DNA of 15,634 nucleotides from Desulfofustis sp. (GTDB taxonomy: Bacteria; Desulfobacterota; Desulfobulbia; Desulfobulbales; Desulfocapsaceae): NCBI GenBank assembly GCA_030145365.1, contig JAQYVS010000375.1:1-15634 (forward strand), written 5' to 3'. Positions 1 to 6,951 of this stretch are shown one piece after another. The position numbers and the translations under genes are program-made. Position 1 is the stretch's first letter, and each line of letters opens with the position of its first letter. The notes below the pieces were generated by a model that worked only from the letters and a program-made list of their open reading frames with translations, ran no database searches and had not been told where the DNA came from.

Positions 1-9
1 CATCTATGG

Positions 10-15
10 TATAAA
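10..15 (+). promoter_or_regulatory. Possible -10 element for tRNA-Cys
   Basis: TATAAA lies 23 bases before the first base of the tRNA, about where a -10 box would give a short 5' leader for RNase P removal. The matching -35 would lie outside the window, so only half of the promoter can be judged. Confidence 0.3.
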
Positions 16-38
16 CATCTGTCTCTACCAAGAGTGAT

Positions 39-114
39 GGCGGCGTAGCCAAGTGGCTAAGGCAGTGGTCTGCAAAACCATTATTCACCAGTTCGACTCT
101 GGTCGCCGCCTCCA
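39..114 (+). tRNA. tRNA-Cys (GCA anticodon), CCA encoded
   Basis: The full cloverleaf can be folded by eye. The acceptor stem GGCGGCG (39-45) pairs with CGCCGCC (104-110). The D stem GCC/GGC closes a 10-base loop (48-63). The anticodon stem GTGGT/ACCAT (65-69 and 77-81, one G-U pair) holds loop CTGCAAA, with anticodon GCA at 72-74. A 5-base variable loop follows. The T stem ACCAG/CTGGT (87-91 and 99-103) holds loop TTCGACT. The discriminator is T at 111, which matches the U73 identity element known for bacterial tRNA-Cys. The CCA end is encoded at 112-114. It is followed at once by a terminator, so it appears to end its transcript. Nothing at its 3' end suggests use as an integration site. 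Confidence 0.97.
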
Positions 115-121
115 AATTTAT

Positions 122-155
122 AAGGGGACACAGAAGTTACACGTGTCCCCTTTTT
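122..155 (+). terminator. Rho-independent terminator of tRNA-Cys
   Basis: A 10-base perfect stem (AAGGGGACAC at 122-131, GTGTCCCCTT at 143-152) closes an 11-base loop and runs into TTTTT at 151-155. It starts 8 bases after the tRNA CCA. On the minus strand the stem is followed by TTATAAATTT, so it could only weakly serve glgP, whose stop codon is about 270 bases away. The GGGGACA...TGTCCCC arms also resemble short palindromes that occur in many copies in some delta-proteobacterial genomes, so the element may have arisen from a repeat. Confidence 0.85.
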
Positions 156-236
156 CATTGCCGTTTCTAACCATCGTCTTCTCTTTATACCTGTAGATAC
201 TTTATATCTTTTTTCCGGTCAATCGGCATTGCAATC

Positions 237-362
237 TCAGTATTTTTGCAACAGTAACATTTCCAGATGTACAGCAACACCCAAAATACTACACATGGCA
301 TCTCTCCAGGCTATAGATACTGCCTGTTGTCTCAAATTACCTAAAAATGGTTTGACAACCAT
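237..362 (-). other. Short open frame of doubtful status (41 codons), in the glgP downstream spacer
   Basis: The 268 bases between the tRNA terminator and the glgP stop hold one minus-strand frame starting with ATG at 362 and ending with TGA at 237-239. It would encode a 41-residue peptide beginning MVVKPFLGNL and ending in LLLQKY. The same frame is open upstream to a TAA just inside the end of glgP. There is no Shine-Dalgarno sequence before the ATG; a GGAG near 416 is far too distant. I recognise no family. It may be a gene remnant or chance. Nothing else was seen in this spacer. Confidence 0.12.
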
Positions 363-423
363 CTGCTGAGAGGTAAAACGATAGCCAACAAGCAATGGAA
401 TATTCTTTTTCTTTGCTCCTATA

Positions 424-2916
424 TCAGACCTTTATCCCCCAGATCTCATTGGAATATTGTCTTATTGTCCGATCGGTTGAAAATTTCCCCATCCGGGCAA
501 CGTTGAGTATCGCTTTGCGGGCCCAGAGTTCGGTGTCTATGAAGACCTCGTTGACATGATTCTGGCACTCAAGATAAGATTCAAGATCTCGAATCAGTAG
601 ATACTGGTCGTGGGGGCTCATCAGGGAGTCCACCAGCGGTTTGAATAAATTGCGATCCCCACGGCTGAAGGTGCCGTCTGACAGAGATTCCATGATTTGG
701 GCCACCTCACCGTTCTCTTTGCAGATCTGAGCAGGGGTTTTACTATTGTGAATACGCTCAAATTCAGCCTCATCGGCATCAAGACCGAAAATAAAAATAT
801 TATCTTCGCCCACCTCTTCTCTGATTTCTATGTTTGCCCCGTCCAGGGTGCCAATAGTCAGTGCACCGTTGAGCGCAAACTTCATATTGCCGGTGCCCGA
901 GGCTTCAGTTCCTGCAGTGGAAATCTGCTCGGAAAGATCTGCCGCCGGGATGATCAACTCAGCCTGACTGACATTGTAGTTCGGCAGAAAAACAACCCTG
1001 AGTCGATCGCCGATACGGGGATCATGATTCACCACATCACCGATCGAGTTAATCAGTTTGATAATGAGCTTGGCCCGCCAGTAGGACGGTGCCGCTTTAC
1101 CGGCAAAAATGATGGAGCGTGGGGCCAGATTTACTTCCGGTTCGGTAACAAATTTGTGGTAGAGATGAATGACATGCAGGGCATTGAGAAGCTGACGTTT
1201 ATACTCGTGAATCCGTTTAACTTGAACATCAAACATGGTTTCAGCGCTGACATCAACTCCGGTTGACAGACCGATATAATCAACAAGCTTCTGCTTATTG
1301 TTCAGCTTTATTTCCATGAATCTATCACGAAAATCCTGGTCCTCCGCATATGGCTCCAACTCACGCAATCTGTCGAGATCCACTTCCCAGCCTGTGCCGA
1401 TTTTTGAATTGATCAACTCAGAGAGTTGCGGGTTTGCTTTGAGCAGCCAGCGACGCGGGGTAATACCGTTGGTCTTGGAGTTGATTTTATCAGGATAAAA
1501 CTGGTCGAAATCTTTAAATATACGATCTTTGAGCAGCTGGGTGTGAAGAGCGGCGACACCGTTTACCGAATGGGACCCAACGATGGCAAGAAAAGCCATA
1601 CGAACTTTTTTCGGATAGCCCTCCTCAATGATCGACATCCGGCTCAGCTTTTCCATATCTCCCGGATATTGCTGGGCAACCAGATCAAGAAACCGCTGGT
1701 TGATTTCGTAAATAATCTGTAAATGGCGGGGCAGCACTTTGCCGATCATTTCCACGGACCATCGTTCCAGCGCCTCAGGCATCAGCGTGTGATTTGTATA
1801 GGCAAAGGTTCTGGTGCAGATATCCCAGGCCTTTTCCCAACCAAGCCCCTCCAGGTCGAGCAGAATCCGCATCAACTCTGGTATGGCTATGGCCGGATGG
1901 GTATCGTTTAATTGTACTGCGACACGATCGGGAAATTTGTCAAAAGTATCGTTTTTCTTCTTGTAGCGCCGCATTATATCCTGAAAGGTCGCCGCCACAA
2001 AAAAGTATTGCTGCCTCAAGCGCAATTCCTGCCCGGCATAGTTATGGTCCGGTGGATACAACACTTTGGAAATGGTCTCCGAGCTGACTTTCTGCTGCAC
2101 GGCACCGATATAATCCCCTTCTCCAAAATGAGTTAAATCAAGTTCGCGCGAAGCCCGGGCTGCCCACAAGCGCATGTTGATCACATGGTCGTTTTTATAG
2201 CCCGGAACCAGGATATCACAGGGCATGGCCATCACATCTTTGGTGTCGATCCACTTGGAACGATAACAACCCTTATCATCCTGATAGGTGCTTACTTTTC
2301 CATAAAACTGAATCGTGAAGACCGGTAATGTCCGCTCAAATTCCCATGGAGACCCGTACCGCAGCCAGTTGTCAGGACTCTCTACCTGATAGCCATTGAT
2401 TAATTGTTGATTAAAAAGACCGTATTCATAACGGATCCCATAGCCGTAAGCCGGAATTTTCAAGGTTGCAATTGAGTCCATAAAACAGGCGGCAAGACGT
2501 CCCAGACCACCGTTGCCAAGAGCGGCATCTTCTTCCTGCTCACGAACCTCCTCCATGGAATAACCGAGTCCCTCGACGGCCTCTTTGATCTCATCGAACA
2601 AGCCTAGATTAATAATGGAGTTTCCCAATGAACGACCGATTAAAAACTCTAGAGACAGGTAGTACACCCGCTTCTTCTCTTTGGCATAGAAGGTTTTTTG
2701 TGTTTTGATCCATTTCTCCACCATGACGTCTCTCAGGGTAAACGCCAGCGCCTTATAGATATCAGCTGGGCCTGAACGCTCCGGATCTCTTCCCTGGAAA
2801 CTCATCAAGTGGTGAATGATACTGTCCTGAATCGACTTTACAGAAGTTGGGAAAAAGGACTGTGATTTTTTCTGTTGAGCTGCATCGCTCAATATATCTG
2901 GTGTTGGCCTGCTCAT
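424..2916 (-). CDS. glgP: Glycogen/starch/maltodextrin phosphorylase
   Basis: This pyridoxal-phosphate enzyme (GT35 family) releases glucose-1-phosphate from the non-reducing ends of alpha-1,4-glucans in the cytosol. At 830 residues it has the usual family length. The N-terminal half carries the conserved blocks YYLSLEFLIGR (near residue 85) and EDAALGNGGLGRLAACF (near 130). The C-terminal half carries VKRIHEYKRQLLN and the cofactor motif EASGTGNMKFALNGA, in which Lys679 is the predicted Schiff-base lysine (Lys680 in rabbit muscle enzyme). LDGANIEI follows it as expected. The start at 2916 is supported by GGAGGAAG at 2921-2928, five bases before the ATG; N-terminal regulatory phosphorylation as in the muscle enzyme is not expected. 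The gene stands alone, divergent from the sulfur-assimilation run, with no glgA, glgB or glgC in the window, so its link to a glycogen or maltodextrin pathway cannot be settled here. Confidence 0.97.
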   Translation of the reverse strand: MSRPTPDILSDAAQQKKSQSFFPTSVKSIQDSIIHHLMSFQGRDPERSGPADIYKALAFTLRDVMVEKWIKTQKTFYAKEKKRVYYLSLEFLIGRSLGNSIINLGLFDEIKEAVEGLGYSMEEVREQEEDAALGNGGLGRLAACFMDSIATLKIPAYGYGIRYEYGLFNQQLINGYQVESPDNWLRYGSPWEFERTLPVFTIQFYGKVSTYQDDKGCYRSKWIDTKDVMAMPCDILVPGYKNDHVINMRLWAARASRELDLTHFGEGDYIGAVQQKVSSETISKVLYPPDHNYAGQELRLRQQYFFVAATFQDIMRRYKKKNDTFDKFPDRVAVQLNDTHPAIAIPELMRILLDLEGLGWEKAWDICTRTFAYTNHTLMPEALERWSVEMIGKVLPRHLQIIYEINQRFLDLVAQQYPGDMEKLSRMSIIEEGYPKKVRMAFLAIVGSHSVNGVAALHTQLLKDRIFKDFDQFYPDKINSKTNGITPRRWLLKANPQLSELINSKIGTGWEVDLDRLRELEPYAEDQDFRDRFMEIKLNNKQKLVDYIGLSTGVDVSAETMFDVQVKRIHEYKRQLLNALHVIHLYHKFVTEPEVNLAPRSIIFAGKAAPSYWRAKLIIKLINSIGDVVNHDPRIGDRLRVVFLPNYNVSQAELIIPAADLSEQISTAGTEASGTGNMKFALNGALTIGTLDGANIEIREEVGEDNIFIFGLDADEAEFERIHNSKTPAQICKENGEVAQIMESLSDGTFSRGDRNLFKPLVDSLMSPHDQYLLIRDLESYLECQNHVNEVFIDTELWARKAILNVARMGKFSTDRTIRQYSNEIWGIKV

Positions 2917-3234
2917 CGAACTTCCTCCGAGAAATTACATATTGTTTTGGCAACGATGTTCAATTCAAACATGATCACGATGATAAGCTTTGAATATCCA
3001 GGGAGCATATCAAGCTCAGGCAAAATCAACTCAATCTAAAAACAGAAAACCAACCACTACGTTCGGAATGTTTTGTTTTGAGTCAGCTTGCATATGCTTC
3101 TAAATCTCGCCAATAATTATATTGCATTGTGGTATACACATTAACTTTTTCATGTCTATTATATGGAAATGTCACCCTAAATTAAGACAAAGGCATGTAG
3201 TACAATTAGTTTAACCTGTAGTCAGAGTGTAAAC
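2917..3234. other. Divergent intergenic region, glgP / TPR-met-cys run
   Basis: This 318-base AT-rich spacer must hold the promoters of both glgP and the plus-strand run. No tRNA, riboswitch fold or convincing small gene was seen. In particular I found no SAM-riboswitch core and no MetJ-type AGACGTCT boxes ahead of the methionine genes. One inverted repeat, CAATA-ATTA-TATTG, lies at 3111-3124. On the plus strand TACAAT (3201-3206) and TATTAT (3157-3162) could be -10 boxes, but neither has a good -35 at 16-18 bases. Confidence 0.6.
3111..3144 (-). promoter_or_regulatory. Candidate glgP promoter overlapping an inverted repeat
   Basis: Read on the minus strand, a perfect TATAAT (3121 to 3116) is preceded, after 17 bases, by TTAATG (3144 to 3139), a poor -35 with three of six matches. 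Transcription would start near 3109 and leave a leader of about 190 bases before glgP. The -10 box is embedded in the inverted repeat CAATA-ATTA-TATTG (3111-3124), so a protein bound there would block it. This is pattern matching only. Confidence 0.25.
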
Positions 3235-3843
3235 ATGGAAAAAAATCAGGCAACTGTATCTAAACAAAGACTGTATCTTACCACACTTGTAGTCTTTATT
3301 GTCGGATTCGTCTCAGGCGTTGCATTTACCGTTTTCAAAACAGGCGGCTCAGCTCCCACTGGACAAAATGTTTCCCAGCAGTCCGGCCAGTCTCAGCAGG
3401 AAACTCAGGCGATTTTAAACCTGGAGGCTGAAGTTACCGCCAACCCCGAGAATTACGACGCCTGGACCCAACTCGGACATCTATATTTTGACAGCGACCA
3501 GTATAATAAAGCAATAGGTGCCTATAACAAATCTCTGGATCTGCATTCCGGAAATGCCAACCTTCTGACAGATCTCGGAGTCATGTATCGCCGGTCGGGT
3601 GATCCCCAAAAGGCAGTCGAATCATTTGACAAAGCAATTGCTATGGATGCAACCCACGCTCAGTCACGCTTCAACAAGGGCATTGTCCTTCATTACGACC
3701 TCGGTAAAACCGATGAGGCCATTGATTCCTGGATGTCGGTTCTAGAAATAGCACCTCAATATAAAACAGCCAACGGAATTGCTCTGCAGGACTTTATCAA
3801 TCAAGTGAAAGAAAGCAAAACCAACAGCAGTGAAGGATCATAA
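3235..3843 (+). CDS. Membrane-anchored tetratricopeptide-repeat protein
   Basis: A 202-residue protein of unknown specific role. A short basic N-terminus (residues 1-12) precedes one hydrophobic segment (about 13-34) without a cleavage site, suggesting an inner-membrane anchor. A Gln/Ser-rich linker (about 42-57) leads to three TPR units at roughly 74-107, 108-141 and 142-175, with the expected W/G-Y/A-Y pattern, for example WTQLGHLYFDSDQYNKAI and LGVMYRRSGDPQKAV. The C-terminal tail is polar. By the positive-inside rule the TPRs would face the periplasm, so it may be a scaffold or chaperone for exported partners, as with NrfG/CycH-type proteins; that is an inference. The ribosome site before the ATG is weak. 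The stop is only 30 bases before metY, so it may be the first gene of that transcript, although its link to sulfur metabolism is unclear. Confidence 0.85.
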   Translation: MEKNQATVSKQRLYLTTLVVFIVGFVSGVAFTVFKTGGSAPTGQNVSQQSGQSQQETQAILNLEAEVTANPENYDAWTQLGHLYFDSDQYNKAIGAYNKSLDLHSGNANLLTDLGVMYRRSGDPQKAVESFDKAIAMDATHAQSRFNKGIVLHYDLGKTDEAIDSWMSVLEIAPQYKTANGIALQDFINQVKESKTNSSEGS

Positions 3844-3873
3844 TCACTGCTGCAATCAATATAGGAGAGAGAA

Positions 3874-5154
3874 ATGAAATTCGAGACCATAGCCTTACAC
3901 GGCGGTCAAACAATAGATCAGGATACCTTGTCACGTGCTGTTCCGATCTACAGAACCAGCGCCTATGTTTTTAAGAATACCGAACACGCAGCCAACCTCT
4001 TTGCCTTGAAAGAACTCGGCAATATCTATACCAGAATCGGCAATCCTACCCAGGATGTGCTCGAGCAGAGAGTCGCCCAGCTCGAAGGTGGAGCGGCAGC
4101 CCTGGCTCTGGCCTCAGGTACTTCTGCAATTTTCTATACAATCATAAATATCTGTGCTCAGGGTGATGAAATTATCGCAGCCAATAACCTTTACGGCGGC
4201 ACCTATATACAATTTGACTCGATTCTACCGCAGCTGGGTATTACGGTAAAATTTGTCGATCCCGACGATCCCCAGAACTTTGCCAGAGCAATCACCGATA
4301 AAACCCGGGCTATTTTCTGTGAAACCATAGGCAATCCCACGTTGAATGTCGTTGATTTTGACGCAATTTCAGAAATTGCCAAGGCTAATAAGCTGCCGCT
4401 GATAGTCGACTCTACCTTCACCCCTCCCTGTCTGTTTCGACCGATCGAACATGGTACGGATATTGTCATTCACTCACTGACCAAATGGATGGGAGGTCAC
4501 GGAACTGGGATAGGAGGAATCGTTGTCGATGCCGGGCGCTTTGACTGGACCGACCCAAAATTCAGCCTGTACAATGAGCCGGATTCATCCTACCACGGGC
4601 TGCGTTACGCCCACGATTTAGGTGATTTCAACCCTGTCGCCTTTGCCTTGCGCATGCGCCTTGTTCCGTTGAGAAATCTTGGTGCAAGTATTGCCCCGGA
4701 TAATTGCTGGATGTTTTTACAGGGTATTGAGACTCTGGGCCTGCGTATGGAGCGTCATTGCAGCAACACCAAACAAGTAGCCGATTTCCTTAAAGGGCAT
4801 GATGCGGTTGACTGGGTCTATTTTCCCGGCCATAAAGGGTCTCCCGGCCATGAAAATGCAGTAAAATATCTACAGAACGGATTTGGCGGTATGGTGACGT
4901 TCGGCATCAGGGGTGGGCTCAAAGCAGGCCAGACCTTTATCGAGGCTCTGCAGCTGGTATCTCATCTGGCCAATGTCGGCGATGCCAAATCACTGGCGAT
5001 TCACCCTGCCTCAACCACCCACTCCCAGCTTTCACAGGAACAGCTGGCAGAATCGGGCATATCGGATTCAATGATCAGGCTCTCCATCGGTATCGAACAT
5101 ATTGATGATATAAAACAAGACATTAACCAGGCTCTGCAAAAAGCTGTGAGCTGA
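3874..5154 (+). CDS. metY: O-acetylhomoserine sulfhydrylase (aminocarboxypropyltransferase)
   Basis: This Cys/Met-metabolism PLP enzyme makes homocysteine from O-acetylhomoserine and sulfide, bypassing cystathionine. Its 426 residues match the MetY subfamily; MetB and MetC types are about 380-400. Visible motifs are ETIALHGGQTID at the N-terminus, YTRIGNPTQDVLEQRVA (about 52-68), the cofactor-stacking region LASGTSAI (79-86), DSTFTPPCLFRP (179-190) and the Schiff-base motif HSLTKWMGGHG with Lys204. The C-terminus has the typical NVGDAKSLAIHPASTTHSQL. The start is supported by AGGAGAGA at 3863-3870, three bases before the ATG. It lies directly upstream of metX, whose product makes its substrate, with a 14-base gap, which strongly supports acetyl- rather than succinylhomoserine as substrate. 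Confidence 0.96.
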   Translation: MKFETIALHGGQTIDQDTLSRAVPIYRTSAYVFKNTEHAANLFALKELGNIYTRIGNPTQDVLEQRVAQLEGGAAALALASGTSAIFYTIINICAQGDEIIAANNLYGGTYIQFDSILPQLGITVKFVDPDDPQNFARAITDKTRAIFCETIGNPTLNVVDFDAISEIAKANKLPLIVDSTFTPPCLFRPIEHGTDIVIHSLTKWMGGHGTGIGGIVVDAGRFDWTDPKFSLYNEPDSSYHGLRYAHDLGDFNPVAFALRMRLVPLRNLGASIAPDNCWMFLQGIETLGLRMERHCSNTKQVADFLKGHDAVDWVYFPGHKGSPGHENAVKYLQNGFGGMVTFGIRGGLKAGQTFIEALQLVSHLANVGDAKSLAIHPASTTHSQLSQEQLAESGISDSMIRLSIGIEHIDDIKQDINQALQKAVS

Positions 5155-5168
5155 GCAAATTCAAAACA

Positions 5169-6338
5169 ATGAGCAGTGCCACAGAGACACATCTTGAAGT
5201 CGGTTCGGCGGGGGTAGCTGAAAAACAATACTATACCTTCGCCGAACCACCTGACACCCTGACACTTGAAAGTGGTGCCCAATTAGGTCCGATTACCCTC
5301 GCCTATGAAACCTGGGGCAGATTGTCGGTGAAACGAGATAATGCGGTTCTGGTTCTGCATGCCTTCTCCGGTGATTCCCATGCCGCGGGCTTTTACAAAC
5401 ATGACTCCCCTGATTCCAAACCAGGCTGGTGGGACAGTCTGATTGGGCCAGGCAAAGGACTTGATACCGACAAGTATTTTGTGATCTGTGCCAATATTCT
5501 CGGAGGCTGTTCAGGATCCACTGGGCCTTCTTCTGTTAACCCTGAAACGGGGCAACCATACGGGCTGGATTTCCCGATGATGACCGTCGCCGACATCGTC
5601 GAAACACAGAAAGCCTTGCTTGGGTATCTGGGCATTTCATCGCTGCATACGGTTATCGGCGGCTCAGTTGGCGGCATGCAGGTACTGGAATGGTGCGTCC
5701 GCTATCCGGAAATGGTTCGTTCGGCAATTCCTGTAGCTACAACCATGCGACATTCCGCCCTGGCTATTGCTTTCAACGAAGTAGCCAGGCAGGCTGTCAT
5801 GTCCGATCCCCGTTGGAACAAGGGAAATTATTACGGAGGGGAATGCCCTGATCTGGGGCTGGCAATTGCCCGAATGATCGGTCACGTAACATACCTCTCC
5901 GATGAAGCCATGCGGCGCAAATTCGGTCGAAGACTACAGAACAAGAACAACCTTTCTTACGGTTTTGACGTCGATTTCATGGTTGAGAGCTATTTACGCT
6001 ATCAGGGCTCTAAATTCGTCAAGCGATTTGACGCCAATTCCCTGCTCTATATAACCAAGGCGGCTGATTACTTTGATCTGGTTGAGCGTGAGCCTCCAGC
6101 CAGATCGCTTAATGATATCCACGGAGCAGCGGTAAAATTCTTAGTTATCAGTTATACCTCGGACTGGCTTTATCCGACCTATCAGGCCAAAGAATTGATT
6201 CAGGCATTGAAGCGGGCCAATCTTGATGTCAGCTTCTGTGAGATTGAGGCTGACGCGGGTCACGACGCTTTTCTCATCCCCGACGAACGTCTGGGTAGCC
6301 TGGTTGGAGGGTTTCTCGATGGTGTTCCCAGAAACTGA
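5169..6338 (+). CDS. metX: Homoserine O-acetyltransferase
   Basis: An alpha/beta-hydrolase-fold acyltransferase that transfers acetyl from acetyl-CoA to homoserine, the committed step of methionine synthesis in this route. The 389 residues match family length. The oxyanion-loop region has HAFSGDSHAAG (64-74); the nucleophile elbow is GGSVGGMQ with Ser166; the rest of the triad is Asp332 in YTSDWLYP and His365 in AGHDAF. The family blocks NILGGCSGSTGPSS and YLRYQGSKFVKRFDANSL are intact. The start is 14 bases after the metY stop with only a weak ribosome site, so translation may be coupled to metY. The 3' end encodes the ribosome site used by metW. Succinyl-CoA use occurs in some MetX proteins and cannot be ruled out from sequence alone; the metY neighbour favours acetyl. 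Confidence 0.96.
   Translation: MSSATETHLEVGSAGVAEKQYYTFAEPPDTLTLESGAQLGPITLAYETWGRLSVKRDNAVLVLHAFSGDSHAAGFYKHDSPDSKPGWWDSLIGPGKGLDTDKYFVICANILGGCSGSTGPSSVNPETGQPYGLDFPMMTVADIVETQKALLGYLGISSLHTVIGGSVGGMQVLEWCVRYPEMVRSAIPVATTMRHSALAIAFNEVARQAVMSDPRWNKGNYYGGECPDLGLAIARMIGHVTYLSDEAMRRKFGRRLQNKNNLSYGFDVDFMVESYLRYQGSKFVKRFDANSLLYITKAADYFDLVEREPPARSLNDIHGAAVKFLVISYTSDWLYPTYQAKELIQALKRANLDVSFCEIEADAGHDAFLIPDERLGSLVGGFLDGVPRN
6306..6311 (+). promoter_or_regulatory. Ribosome binding site that decides the metW start
   Basis: GGAGGG lies inside the metX coding sequence, exactly 7 bases before ATG 6319, an ideal spacing. The other plausible start, ATG 6343, has no purine-rich site before it. This favours an overlapping, coupled metX-metW junction. 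Confidence 0.6.
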
Positions 6339-6951
6339 AAACATGCGATTCGACCTCCAGGTTATCGCCTCATGGATTGAACCCAAATCCCGGGTACTCG
6401 ATCTTGGCTGTGGTAACGGCGAATTGCTAGCCTGGCTCGCCGAACACCGGCAGGTCAAGGGGGTAGGGATTGAACAGGACCAGGTCAAAGCGGCCTTCTG
6501 CATTTCCCAAGGTCTCAGCGTCCTGCAGGGAGACCTGAACGATGAAGTGGAAGATTATCCCGATAAAAATTTCGACTATGTCATCCTTAGCCAGACCCTG
6601 CAGCAGGTGTATGAGCCGGCCAGGTTATTGTACTCCCTGTCACGGATCGGTAAGCGTTTTATCGTCAGTTTTCCGAATTTCAGCCATTATTCGATCCGTC
6701 TCCAACTCCTGATGAAAGGTATGGCTCCGAAAAGCAACGAGCTGCCATACAACTGGTACGACACACCTAATATCAGAGTAATTACTATGAAGGATTTCAG
6801 AAAATTCACCCGTGATGTCGGATATCGAATTGTTGAAGAAACTGCCATCAAAACAGATCATCATGCCAATCATGGAAACATTGTCCGCAATCTCATTAAT
6901 ATCAGGGCAACATACGGGATTTTTATGATCGAAAAAGAGGCCACCCCATGA
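6319..6951 (+). CDS. metW: Methionine biosynthesis protein MetW (methyltransferase-like)
   Basis: A 210-residue class I methyltransferase-fold protein. Motif I, VLDLGCGNGELLAWLAE, lies at residues 26-42, and the family blocks FDYVILSQTLQQ and NWYDTPNIRVITMKDF follow. MetW is found next to metX in many proteobacteria and is known as a partner that supports MetX activity; an independent methyl-transfer reaction is not established. The start is a judgement. ATG 6319 has a strong ribosome site inside metX and overlaps metX by 20 bases, while ATG 6343 would give a 202-residue protein beginning MRFDLQVIASW, which is where most relatives begin. The gene ends in ATGA, shared with the next start. The frame stays open upstream to 6223, but that stretch is metX coding sequence. 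Confidence 0.92.
   Translation: MVFPETENMRFDLQVIASWIEPKSRVLDLGCGNGELLAWLAEHRQVKGVGIEQDQVKAAFCISQGLSVLQGDLNDEVEDYPDKNFDYVILSQTLQQVYEPARLLYSLSRIGKRFIVSFPNFSHYSIRLQLLMKGMAPKSNELPYNWYDTPNIRVITMKDFRKFTRDVGYRIVEETAIKTDHHANHGNIVRNLINIRATYGIFMIEKEATP

Noticed and set aside
39..423. tRNA-Cys as an integration site for a mobile island
   Set aside because: No integrase, no repeat of the tRNA 3' end elsewhere in the window and no foreign-looking genes follow it.
697..1266. Plus-strand open frame of 189 codons opposite glgP
   Set aside because: It lies entirely antisense to the conserved glgP coding sequence, has no ribosome site and reads as low-quality protein.
2917..3234. SAM riboswitch or MetJ operator ahead of the methionine genes
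   Set aside because: No conserved riboswitch core, kink-turn-like stem or AGACGTCT repeats could be found by eye.
6223..6318. N-terminal extension of metW to ATG 6223
   Set aside because: This stretch encodes the MetX C-terminus including the catalytic His365 region; the extra residues do not resemble MetW and have no role in the fold.
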